Below are positions 1-10,033 of a stretch of DNA of 64,000 bases, piece after piece. The stretch is taken from NCBI RefSeq assembly GCF_018812025.1, contig NC_063049.1:15953734-16017733 (forward strand). The letters run 5' to 3'. The stretch comes from Megalobrama amblycephala. Taxonomy: Eukaryota; Chordata; Actinopteri; Cypriniformes; Xenocyprididae. The position numbers and the translations under genes were made by a program. A model generated the notes under the pieces. It saw only the letters and a program-made list of their open reading frames with translations, did no database searches and was not told the origin of the DNA. Within the stretch, counting starts at the first letter, position 1. Every line of letters starts with the position of its first letter.

Positions 1-299
1 CAATTTCGGGACTGTCCTGCATTGGTCACCCTACTTTGAACTATGGTTGTGTACTAATGAATGTAGGATTTATGGTAAACTAAAATAATTTCTAATAAAA
101 CTTCTTTATCATGTACTTAAATATATTTGTGATTACACATTTGTAATGATGAAGCTGCAATTTTGTACATTTAAAATATATTAACTTTGAATATAGAATC
201 AAATAACACACTACAGTTAAAATTATAATCAAGTACTTTGTATGTGCTTTATGTAAGTCAACACATCAAAATATTTGTAAATAAATTGTAAATAATTGA

Positions 300-405
300 T
301 CTTTAAAGCATGATATAATATGAAAAAATAATTTAAAATATACTTAAAGTACAATTTTTGATTTAACATTATTACAAAGTGCACTTTTTAAAAGTGTATT
401 TAAAA
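300..405. repeat. Dispersed AT-rich repeat fragment, second copy at 29130-29310
   Basis: The stretch beginning TTTAAAATATACTTAAAGTA followed by a 'TTAACATTATTACAAAGTGCAC' type block is matched, with scattered differences, at 29139-29200. That makes it a dispersed repeat fragment rather than unique DNA. The second copy continues into a motif ending TTCACAAGGGTA. No termini are visible here. Confidence 0.5.
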
Positions 406-684
406 GAGTTTTTATTTATTTTATTTCATTAATAATTATTAATAATTAATAATAATTAAAATAATCAAAAATAATTAATTATTTATTTCATTCATTTATT
501 AATTTTCAGTGGCAAGCAATTTGATTTACATCGTTGTAGATGTCACTTATGAATTTGTCACGTTTGGTTAGGACATGGTGTTTAATACCAACAAGCCTCC
601 TGACTTAAAAGAGGATTGAATAACAATTGCTTTTTCAATTCCTTTGTGATGTTTTATAAAAATGTAAAGTGTATTTTACGGTTG

Positions 685-688
<4 letters not shown>

Positions 689-767
<79 letters not shown>
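689..767. repeat. (GT)n microsatellite, about 39 units
   Basis: An uninterrupted GT tract of 79 bases. It generates spurious Cys-Val reading frames on the plus strand that should not be taken as genes. Confidence 0.98.
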
Positions 768-770
<3 letters not shown>

Positions 771-935
771 CTCTTTCCCAGGAAAGTTCACACGAGACGC
801 AAACTTCATACCAGCCTAAGGTCAAAAGGGTCGCTATTTGACACAGGACATGGGTGGGGCCACCACAACTACTTTATGGGAACTACCCCTTCAGTGTGGG
901 CCAGCATACAGTCAACTACATACTCACACAGAAAT

Positions 936-1379
936 TCACTGTAGATCTAATGAATATACGTCCATCACAAAACCTACACTTCCGAAAATTTTCAAAGGCT
1001 CTGCTACTTGCAATGCTACTTGCAGTGTCGCTTGGTCTGAGAGTTCCTCAGGTCTTCCCCTCGGAACAATTTTACATCCTGCCTTGATCCCTCTAATCGA
1101 ACAATAGATTTTCCCCCAATTGTTTGCTTTTTTGACCGAGCAGATTATTTTGGCAGGCGATGGAACAGAGTTTTTCCTGTCCTTATCACCAACAGACATC
1201 TTTTGTGCAGTGCTGGTCCACCCATTCAAACCGATATGGAGTGCACACACTTTCTTCACGTGCGCTTTTATCCTCGTGCACAACCTCAGGAACCACCCTG
1301 TGACCACATCCATGTCCTTTTCCCTTATATGGTAGAAGGAATTTCCACAGCGGACATCGCTGAATTGCATGCAGTTCAT
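936..1379 (-). other. Unrecognised 147-codon open frame, no known domain
   Basis: This is one of the longest uninterrupted frames in the window (147 codons on the minus strand). The product starts MNCMQFSDVRCGNSFYHIRE and contains a Trp/Cys-containing middle section (WFLRLCTRIKAHVKK) and basic C-terminal half. I do not recognise a family. There is no signal peptide or membrane segment, and I see no clear promoter or splice context. It may be a decayed piece of a mobile-element protein, or a chance frame. Confidence 0.2.
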
Positions 1380-1683
1380 TAATACAGTATATTTAATGCA
1401 GTTATTGCTGAAAAGCCCTGTTGTAAATGTTACAAAAATATATATATCATTGTGGCACTTGGGACATTTTTACGCACAAACTTTTTTACTTTCTTTGATT
1501 TTCTATCCAAACATAGGTCAAGCAACAGGAGATAGTAATCAACCCCAAAGGATAAAGATAATATCATAAAATCTTCCCACATATACATCAAACAGTGATG
1601 ATTACATTTTGAACTTCCTGACAATGTAAACGCCTATCTCTCTCAAATTTTTCCATCTCTTCCCAAAATATTATTCTTCAAGC

Positions 1684-2742
1684 TAGTGTTGTAGTACTCA
1701 AGAGCGGTCTTGGTGTCGAGACAGTTTTTTGAAGGTCCTGGTCAGTCTCAACCGCATTTGTACTCGTTCTTGTCTTGGCTATACCCCTTTTCTACCGACA
1801 CTGTTCTGGTATGGGTTCCCGGCCTTTGTCCGTTCTCTAACCATCGTGTGCATTTCCACAGCAGAAAAGGGGTTTTATACCGAGAAATGTCAATTGAACT
1901 CCGGCCCTAAAAACTTGCTGGTCTGGAACGGAGCCGGGGAGGTGGTGGTTTGGCGGTACTGTAAACACCAAAACAGAAGAGCCTGTATGCACAAACACCG
2001 GGATGAGCAGAGTTTGATTTTAGACTGTTTATATTCAGGCAAACAACATGTTGCAGCTTTACGTCATCGTTCATTCATCAAGTCTGTGAAAACACGTGGC
2101 CAGTTTGCGACAGGCTCCAGTTTGCCTGGCCAAAAACAGGATCTGGCTCCAGAATGCGAACTAATCTGGTGTAAAAGAGATAAAAAATTTTATTTTATTT
2201 CATGACCGGTCAAGACCACAAATGAATTGCCGGTGCATTGCCTGATCTATTTGTTAACACCATTATGGTGATTGGATGTAAATCTTTCTGCTTCAAATGC
2301 AATCAATAACTTATTTCTAATTTTACTTACTGTTGTGCTGTGTCAGAAATCAATGGGTGATTGTGTCAAAAATGTCACCAAAATTTATACAAATGCCCAC
2401 AAAATTCAAGATATGATTGCAAAAAAGTACTTGTATGAGATATTGATTTTATATTATAACATATAATATAAATAAGCAAATTGGTAACAGCTCTTATCTT
2501 ATAACAGCTCAGTCTTATTATACTAATTGTATTGATTAAAACATTTCCCAAGCAGTAAATGTGGATCTTTTAAATTAATTTTAAGGAGTGCTGGTCTAGT
2601 CATAGTCTTGACTCGGTCTTGCCCTGCCTTGGTCTTGGTCTTGTCTTGCTCTCAACCCCTCAAAGTCTTGGTCTTGGTCTCAACACCCACTGGTCTTGTT
2701 CTTGACTTGGTCTCGGTTTAGGTGGTCTTGACTACAACACTA
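1684..2742. mobile_element. hAT-type non-autonomous element with perfect 8-bp target duplication
   Basis: The ends are inverted: TAGTGTTGTAGTACTCAAGA at the left and a right end whose complement reads TAGTGTTGTAGTCAAGACCA. The element is flanked on both sides by the identical 8-mer CTTCAAGC (1676-1683 and 2743-2750). An 8-bp duplication plus TAG-start inverted ends is the hallmark of the hAT superfamily. Repeated 'GGTCTTGG' type motifs lie inside both ends. No transposase frame is visible. The middle (about 1790-1960) looks like a further insertion. Confidence 0.8.
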
Positions 2743-3018
2743 CTTCAAGCATTTCCATCACACCAAAGTTGTGAAATAAAGTGCTGAATTCCCATGACAA
2801 CACTATCCAAAAAATATATTTAAAGGTGAAGTAGTTGATCTGGGAAATGCTAATGTTAGCCTGCTAGCATTGAAAGCATACAATCCCACCCTCCCTGCAA
2901 ATCGCCGTCCAAAGCCATGCCTCCTCCAAAACGCACACAGCTGTTCTCTGCAAAGCTTCACAAGAGTCGGCATTAAACTACCTCATGTCTCAAAGCACAT
3001 AACATTACAATAATAATT

Positions 3019-3782
3019 AAAGCTGCAAGCAGCAATGAAAGGGCCCTCGCACCCAGGCTCACCGCCACCTGGTGGCCTTATGAAAACAGTAAAAAGAGGG
3101 CAACATGCATGTAAGTGAGTAAATACAGGAGAATTATGGCAAAGTTATTTCATAATGCCACACTATAACTGAATATTGCCATGTAGATGTCTTCAGGGTA
3201 GGACTTTTATTAAACGTGAATTTTGGGGCAGATCGGACATTGAATGTCTGAGTTGCACATTCATATGGAGTTTCGTGGTGTTAATCGCATACATTAGTGC
3301 TTGGCCAAGTGTTGCGTGATTTTACGTATTTCTAGCATGTTTGGTACTTTGTGGCATATTGAAATGTGTTCCTGGGAGTGAATTACAGTGTAAAACATGC
3401 CATTTCCTGTTGCCAGCAGGTGGCGCAATGAATATTGGCATATGAAGAGTTCACAAAGTATTATCGCTAAGGCCTTAAGATTAGACTTTTGTAGGTATTT
3501 TATGTAGGCTGTTACACGTGTCTACCGATTTTCATAATTGTACATGAAATGTAGCACAAAGGGCGCTTAATTGAAATTTTGTAGGTGGCGTTATCAAGCC
3601 ATTTTGCCACACCTAATTCTGAAACCCATATCAGACCTAAATTTTCACCACTTCTGATGCATGCAAAGCTTTATGAGTTTTCAAGCATGTTTAGGCCCTC
3701 AAAAATTCGATTCATTTTGGAAAAGAAGAATTGACTGAGCAATTACAATAGGGTCCTCACACCACCGGTGCTCGGGCCCTAA
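3019..3782. repeat. Dispersed repeat bounded by GGGCCCTCGCACC / CTCGGGCCCT
   Basis: The left edge reads AGCTGCAAGCAGCAATGAAA followed by GGGCCCTCGCACCC. The right edge reads GGTGCTCGGGCCCT. The GGGCCC motif at both edges and the abrupt change of composition suggest a mobile or dispersed element, which I cannot place in a superfamily. No coding potential was seen. Confidence 0.45.
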
Positions 3783-3805
3783 TGAACGTAAACAACCTAG
3801 AGAGC

Positions 3806-4075
3806 TTGTACCTGACTACTGCAGATTAACAGCTCTGGTTAGAACGTCACGGGTTCCCATCTCTTAATTACGGTAGTTATGGAGTGAACACGGTATAATC
3901 TTGTTGTTTTGATTCGGCAGGAACTGCAAGAGGTGGCTGCTGTTTGTTTGCGGTGCTCTGTGACTGACATCTGTCTACATAAACTCTGCATAGCATGAAT
4001 CGCACTGATAATGTAAGATGTCTGTGCGAACAAGGTGTGTGAGGGTATGTAAAAACAATGTTTCTGTAGAGAATC
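3806..4075. repeat. Dispersed repeat, related copy at 41930-42160
   Basis: Several blocks occur in the same order and orientation at both sites. They include CTGCAGATT, 'GGTATAATCTTGTTGTTTTG' / 'AGTATAAGCTTGTTGTTTTG', 'GGCTGCTGTTT', 'CTCTGCATAGCATGAA' and 'GGTATGTAAAAACA'. Divergence is substantial, so the copies are old. Confidence 0.6.
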
Positions 4076-5035
4076 ACCTATTGTACCTTTAAGTGTATTA
4101 AATGCTGTAAAATAGCTCAAACTCCCTTTCAAAAGACAGACGTGAGCATTGTTATATCAGATACGGTATGTCAGAATGTTTATTAAATAAATGCATTAAT
4201 GTGCAACAAGATCCATTTGCACCTACGCCTACAGTATTGACCAACTGTTACCAGCTGTTTACCAACAATTAAACATGTAAATAATAATCCAGCTCTCAAA
4301 CAAAAATGTAGGTCAATTTTCGATAAAAATTGTGCTTTTGGTCTTGGATTGCAATCAGAGACTCAATGTGTATGGGTATGACCATGTTATATTATTTAGG
4401 CTGAATTCATGCATAATAATAACAAGATTTTGTGCTAAACTGTGTGGAGAATCTATAATTTTCTTCATCATGCACCAAATAGTCTTTACTGTCCATGTGA
4501 GGTCACCTACAATGATCATACCCTGTAGGCCGGATCATTGCCTGTCTAAAATTAGCTTGGCCTGAAACCTGAAATCACTACACTCCTTGTACCAGTATAA
4601 TGCACAGCCTCAGCCTACTGCTGTCACAAGTTTTTGATCAGGGAGGCACAAAATCTGATAAAGCTTTAGACAAGGAGGTTTCTTCTTCTTCTATTAAGGG
4701 AAATCAGTTTAACTCTGAAGAAAAAAAACATACATATGATATTGATACCTTGTTGTAGAGGGAGTTCTTGGCAGAAACACTACACAAGATCCTGTGCAAA
4801 ACTGGCTGATCTCTCATAGACCAAAAGGGCCTTTGAATAATGTGAAAAATTATACATTTTTATACCATATAAACACTTAAACCAGTTAAATGAGCAAAAT
4901 CTGAAAAAAAAAAAAAGTATTAAAAATAATAATTACAGTAACCCCAAAATCTGAAAAAATGTATTTAAGAAATACTTTTTTGTACTTTTTGTACTTTGTT
5001 GCTTCTTTCTCATTTCCCATGGTTGTACAAAAGGG

Positions 5036-5039
<4 letters not shown>

Positions 5040-5120
<81 letters not shown>

Positions 5121-5228
5121 TTTTTTTCTAATATATATATATATATTATTATACGATAAACACTTAAATACATAAAAGTTAACTAATTAAATAACAGTAT
5201 ATAAAAAAAAAAAAAAAAAAAAAAAAAA
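5040..5228. repeat. A-tract / (TA)n / T-tract palindrome plus adjacent A-tract
   Basis: About 28 A residues, then (TA)n, then about 25 T residues (5040-5127) form a self-complementary low-complexity block. A separate A-tract runs at 5203-5228. Slippage or assembly length error is likely here. Confidence 0.9.
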
Positions 5229-6285
5229 CTTTATGTACATTTATACTTCCTTTTAAAAGTTTTGTTACTGTTACCGCTTTCTATATTCCCATGGCTGTAC
5301 ACAAGTTTTGGCATCTCATCTATAGTTTTCCCTTTGATGTGTTGTTCCAACCATGTAAAACTTCGAAAAAGAGTGAAAACAGATTTTTCTGAAAGAAAAA
5401 CTTCCACTGACTGCATTAAGAGTTCTTTGGGGCCAAATATCAGCACTTACTGTTCATAATGAACATTTGTATCAGTGCACAACCTTGGAATGGACCAGAC
5501 TGAAACTAACTAAAGTAGAACATGAGAACGACATCATGAGAATGACTGAATGAATCTATACTTGAGACTTTTCAACATGACATATAACTGAAAAGCAGGA
5601 ATTGACATGTTTCAGCCATGTCAGTGGAAATTTGAGATTCTATTATAAAATTGCCTTACACAGTATGCAATGTCTTCTTCAAAAAATGAGGTGCTAAGGG
5701 GAATACCACAGCTAGATCTAGAGCTAAAAGAATGAGGGTAGAGCTGAAGGAGCTTCTACAGGCGGCTGGCAAATTATCAGCCCTTTTGAACTTGCTGTGT
5801 TTGCTGCTGGTGATGGGCGGTGGCCAGAAATGCATATCAGCATGTGGATCAGGAAAAGAAATATGTTCTCATGTTGAAATCATCCTCAAATTGCAAGAGG
5901 ATTTCACACACTCATCACAACACATGGGGAGACTGTTGTACAATGGTAAAGCTAATACTTTTCTGTCCAATGGTGGTTATTAATCTGAGCAAAACATATG
6001 ATTATGATGATAACTTATTGGATAACCTAGGCATGATGACAGCAAATTAATACACCAATAATATAAGTAGCCACTTTAACCAATTTAAATTTAAAATTCA
6101 TGCAGAATAAAGCTTCAATGCAATAACGACAAAGTTAAAGTCAGCATAAAATAAAAAAATCACTCATCTATTTTCTAAACACTTGTTATAGATATTTCTG
6201 TGAACAATACACGCATCTAACCATTTTAAAACCTTTTTTGACCTTGTAATATTTAATCAAAATGTCAAAACTTGATCTTCTTCTG

Positions 6286-7138
6286 TGTTATTCCATGTCA
6301 AATTGGAATTTCGGAAACTTCCCCGGCTCAAATTTTTGATTTTGTTAATATTTTTTCTGTAGAAAGACAAACATAAATAGTTGTGAAAGCCAAAATAGTA
6401 AATGCCACAGATTGAGTAATCCACTATTTTGTAAAGGAGGATAAAAATTAAAATTTTCACCTGAGATTTGAAGCCAAATTACAGGGGTGTAAAAATGACT
6501 TTAGAAAGATGCATGGCAGCATCATTATTTTTGCACAGAGATTGGTTTGGTCTATTAGTAAAATCTTTGTTGCATTATATGCCAACAATGTCCATTCAAA
6601 ACACTTCTTGTGTTTTTGCCTCAAGTTTGCATGCCTGTAACTCAAGAAGTATTAAAAATATCTTAATATCCTTTTAGATTCTGGTTCTTAACAAACGTTT
6701 TGGTGTCTTCATTTTAAAGGCCCTCGATGGTTCAATCCCAGAGATATAGAGATCTTAATGTGGCTTCATGAGTAAACTGGTAAATTGTACAGTATTTTCA
6801 GATGATATTTTTTTTCTTTTAAAGAGGAATATCTAAAGAACAAATAATGTTAAAATTAGAAATGTATCTCATTTTTTTTTCTATTAGCTCAATTGCATAG
6901 TACACACCTCTCTAAATGCCATAAATATTCCTTTTCCAAAGTTTGCAAGCCTGTAACTCTAAAAGTATTCAATATATCTTCATTTCCTTCTAGATTCTCA
7001 TTCTTAATAAACTTTTCTTTTGTAATCTTCATTTTTAAGGCCCTATATTGTTCAATCCCATAGATATTGGGACCTCAATGTGACTCCATGTCCAAACTAG
7101 AGTCGGGGACCTCTGGTTGAATTGACATGGAATGACCC
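6286..7138. repeat. Terminally inverted repeat element with internal direct duplication
   Basis: The left end contains TTCCATGTCAA (6291-6301), and the right end contains its complement TTGACATGGAA (about 7122-7132). Inside are two diverged direct copies of about 190 bases (about 6600-6780 and 6910-7098). Both carry GCATGCCTGTAACTC-like, AAGTATT, 'TTCTTAA.AAAC.TTT', 'AAGGCCCT' and 'TTCAATCCCA.AGATAT' blocks. Superfamily not identified. Confidence 0.5.
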
Positions 7139-8133
7139 AACAGACTTCGCTCTGGTGACGTATGCTGGCCTTCCCCAATCATTTAGTCCAGTTAAATCCA
7201 CCACAAGCTTGCGTTCTTTTGCCTCTTGAGTGCAATGCCCACATTTCAAAATCCAAACAACAACCGATGCATAAAGCCAAATTGTGGCCTCTATTTCTTT
7301 TTTCTTTTTCAATAATCCATCACACTTGGATGTGTGTCACAATACGGTAGAAAAGATCTTGCGAACTTCCGTTTCATCACAACTTTAAATCTGTTGCTAC
7401 TTCTGTTTCATCACAACTTTTTATTCAAACAAATATTTGGAAAATAAATACTGAACTGCTAAAAAATAAACATAAAGTACCTTATGTTGACAACCCTGTC
7501 TTCTTGGAAAGTTGCAATGGAACATTATGGAGATTCTAGAAACTCCAGTTAATAAACAATTCACCCTAAGGCAGCATTATTCATCTTAAATAGTTTTTCA
7601 AATTAACACCAGCCATATAAGGCATCATTGGCAAAAATGTAAATAAGCAGATGTGTATTTTATACAGTATATATGAACACACACATACTTTACCATTAAG
7701 TGTCAGATTGTGAGTATTAAAACATAACCACTCACAGACTCTGGACACATTTTCCTCATTAACGTCAGGCCAGTGTCTAATCTCTCACTATGGGATACCA
7801 GTTAGTTATATTACCACTAACAACCATACTTAATTGATATGGGACTTTACTAGTGTGAAACGGTTACATTTCAGCCTTATATGAATGGTAGAAATTAAAA
7901 GTGGTTTTTAAAAAACATGATTTTAATTAAAGGAACATGCACACTGCAAAGACCTGTAAATGGTAAAACATTCACGAATTGCACATGAGGATCTTGTAAT
8001 ACAAACAAGGACCCTCCCACTCATTTGAGGGACTCAGTTCAGTATGTTGCACCATAAATGAGGCACAAATCCTACCCCACAATCTGCACTTAATTTTGTC
8101 CACTCAATATAATAAAATTAAAAGCACACTTAC

Positions 8134-8185
8134 TGCATTGACCTCTGTCGTAAGGACAAGGACTGCAAGGCACAACAGAAAACAC
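8134..8185 (-). CDS. Signal-peptide exon of the divergent type IV collagen partner (alpha2/4/6 class inferred)
   Basis: On the minus strand this 52-base exon follows a good acceptor (TTTCATATTGCAG) and ends at a strong donor (GCA|GTAAGT). Read with one base completing the previous codon, it gives CFLLCLAVLVLTTEVNA: a hydrophobic core followed by a V-N-A cleavage-type site. It joins in frame to the ATG exon at 8268-8314. Known biology: vertebrate COL4 genes occur as head-to-head pairs of an alpha1-class and an alpha2-class chain, and the plus-strand neighbour here is alpha1-class. The assignment as collagen partner rests on that position and on the exon form, because no Gly-X-Y sequence of this gene lies in the window. 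The next exon would be left of position 1 or very diverged. Confidence 0.7.
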
Positions 8186-8267
8186 CTGCAATATGAAAAA
8201 AAGGTGAATTAATATGTGTGCAAAGGGAAAACAGATGCTTCCAAAATACAAAACAAAACAACTTTAC

Positions 8268-8314
8268 CTTAATGTGTTCCAATGCTGTAGATGTTTCTCA
8301 CCCTCCATGTGAGC
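8268..8314 (-). CDS. Start-codon exon of the divergent partner gene
   Basis: A 47-base minus-strand exon. The acceptor is a pyrimidine-rich tract ending TGTTTTCAG before 8314, followed by a six-base 5' untranslated piece and ATG at 8308-8306. The coding part is MEGEKHLQHWNTL plus two bases (AG), and the donor is AAG|GTAAAG. The two leftover bases pair with the first G of exon 8134-8185 to make AGG (Arg), so the two small exons splice in frame across an 82-base intron. Together they give a 31-residue leader with a polar, basic N-region and a hydrophobic core. The independent phase match is the best evidence that both exons are real. The start is chosen because no other ATG lies upstream in the short exon. 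Confidence 0.68.
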
Positions 8315-8817
8315 CTGAAAACAGATTAAATCTCTCCTTCTGCCCAATGCCAGTGTCCTGTTACTGCATACTCAATAATCTGAAAGTAACAGATGGACTG
8401 AGGTTAGTTCTCACTGTTTTAAGCATATTTAAAACACTAGAAATGTACTGGTCTATTTGTAGATCTCATGTTCCTTGCTGACAGATCGAGCTTTAGCCTG
8501 TAGTTGTGTTTTGGAACATGGTAACAGCTTTATAGCTGGCCTAACCTGTCATTAGCTTATAAACAATCATGAAATAGCAACAAACATTAGCTCAAGGTGG
8601 TCATATATAATCTACCAACTAATAAGCATATTACACGAGCTAGAAACCAACTAACATGTTCTCTAAAACGCAGCTACCATTGTGTGCCAGCTGTTGGTAT
8701 GTCAAAACACTTTATTTTGTTATTATTCGATAGCTTTAAGTACAATAACACACATTTAAGCTCAATATTTTTAATCGTAAGGCTGGTTTTGAATGTGAAG
8801 TGACGGCAGAAGTTTAC

Positions 8818-8960
8818 CTCAGATCTCGCACGCTCCAGACGCACGCGCTCAATCCTGAAGCGTTCGCACTTTCAGAAAGTTGGATATCTCACCTAAAATC
8901 CACCTTGCCAAAGCTGTTTTAAGTGAATTGCTGATCTCCAAGACTTAAACTTCCCCTAAC
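8818..8960 (-). other. Probable non-coding first exon of the partner gene
   Basis: On the minus strand a donor GATCTGAG|GTAAAC ends at 8818. A second possible donor, TTTTAG|GTGAGA, ends at 8893. The sequence upstream of both contains no ATG on that strand up to about 9045, so this exon would be entirely untranslated and splice to the ATG exon at 8314. The upstream limit (transcription start) cannot be read from the sequence; 8960 is a guess. The 8818-8870 part is CpG-rich. Confidence 0.45.
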
Positions 8961-9205
8961 AATGCTGAAATGCGAGTGATAGTTGTTCTAAACAGGGTTG
9001 TGTTGGTGCGTATTGATGGGTGGTCAGGGGGTGTGGTGGGCTCTTCTACAAGACATTACTTTCAACAACAGCCACATAACGTTTAGGGCAAAGATGCAGA
9101 CAAACGTATAGTTCAGGCTCGGATAGAAGAGAGGCAAGAATTGCTTGAAACGGAGAAGAATCCGTCATCAGCGTGTCCTTTTGGACATTATTCATAGGTG
9201 TGAAG
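8894..9205. promoter_or_regulatory. Probable shared bidirectional COL4 promoter
   Basis: This interval separates the minus-strand first exon from the plus-strand start codon, so both transcripts must begin in or beside it. Established for vertebrates: each COL4 pair (A1/A2, A3/A4, A5/A6) is transcribed divergently from a short common promoter. No TATA box is apparent in either direction. CpGs cluster at 8820-8870, and a G/T-rich stretch (GGGTGGTCAGGGGGTGTGG type) lies at 9018-9040. The plus-strand 5' untranslated region probably occupies roughly the last 100-150 bases. Exact start sites are not determinable here. Confidence 0.6.
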
Positions 9206-9274
9206 ATGCGGCTTCCATGTGTCACTGTTTTTCTTCTCACGGTCTCTTTGAGCATTGACAAGAGCACAGCTAAG
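9206..9274 (+). CDS. Collagen IV exon 1: start codon and signal peptide
   Basis: Encodes [20 protein letters not shown] followed by TAK: a short basic start, a hydrophobic core and a polar end, as expected for a secretory leader. The donor is AAG|GTAAGT. The exon ends in phase 0, matching exon 2 at 54774, and ends in Lys just before the Gly-Gly-Cys start of the mature 7S domain. Human alpha1 has the same arrangement. The ATG context (GTGAAGATGC) has a purine at -3. No in-frame ATG lies downstream. Confidence 0.82.
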
Positions 9275-9999
9275 GTAAGTCCACCTAAAAAACAAACTTT
9301 TGTTAACTTAAATGTTTGTTTATTGGTAATGTCGTAGATTTTGGACATAAGGAGTTCCGTTATATGCTCTTGAGGCTTAAGTCGCGCGCACAGAGAAGTG
9401 CGTATAACTTGCGCGCGACTTGCTTGTGCTCAAGTTCCACTTAAGTTTTCACGAGCGAATACTTATATTTGACAAAGTTAAAGGATGGGAAACAACTTAA
9501 GTGTCGTTAGCGACAAAATTGTCCAGAAATAGCACAACACATGTAAAATGACTTATTAGAAACGAGCTGAATGATATGAATACGACTTATAGATATGTTC
9601 CATGCTGTGTAAGTAGCTAAAATAACAAATGTTCCAGTTTAGTATACATTATTATCAGGTGCATAATGTATATTCATACAGTCTATAGCACGACAGTTCT
9701 TTTAACAATAGTCTCTGTAGATTTATTGGCGGTTTTGGTGGCTGGTTGTTTTATTAATACAGTAATAATTTGATAAAGATAGTTTCCAATTTGAAGAGAT
9801 TGTGTGCTTTCAGTGGATCTCACTCATGATGCTTTAGTAGCTTAATGTATTGTCATGTAGAGGATTTCTGTTGGGCTTTTCTCTACAGTTTATATTTGCC
9901 ACTCCTCTTGGTCTCATCTGGGGGTTGTATTACTCCTTCACCTCCCACTCCTCTCTCACTTCAATTTCAAAGTTACTTTTTAGCAATGCAAATAAAAGC

Positions 10000-10033
<34 letters not shown>

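Larger units (their letters stand above)
1..8133. other. No exon found; probable intron of the minus-strand collagen gene
   Basis: Both strands were read for Gly-X-Y exons or a Cys-rich 7S exon with splice sites, and none was found. The minus-strand partner gene has its signal-peptide exon ending at 8134, so this stretch is inferred to lie in its next intron. The exon that should follow would be beyond the left edge. Contents: AT-rich DNA (1-620), a GT tract, an unrecognised open frame (936-1379), a hAT element (1684-2742), two dispersed repeats (3019-4075), A/T tracts near 5040-5228 and a terminally inverted repeat (6286-7138). I see nothing distinctive in 4130-5030, 5230-6280 and 7140-8130. 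Confidence 0.55.

Noticed and set aside
616..944. Frames with long Cys-Val runs across the GT tract
   Set aside because: They are translations of a (GT)n microsatellite and have no gene character.
4886..5173. Lys/Phe/Ile-rich frames on both strands
   Set aside because: Products of A, T and TA tracts.
5732..5983. Plus-strand frame with GGGQKCISACGSG, suggestive of a Cys-rich 7S exon
   Set aside because: Wrong strand for the partner gene, no splice sites in the right phase, and no Gly-X-Y continuation.
8292..8308. Alternative donor GAGG|GTGAGA directly after the partner ATG
   Set aside because: It leaves a 13-base exon and the wrong phase for the leader exon. The donor at 8268 restores the frame.
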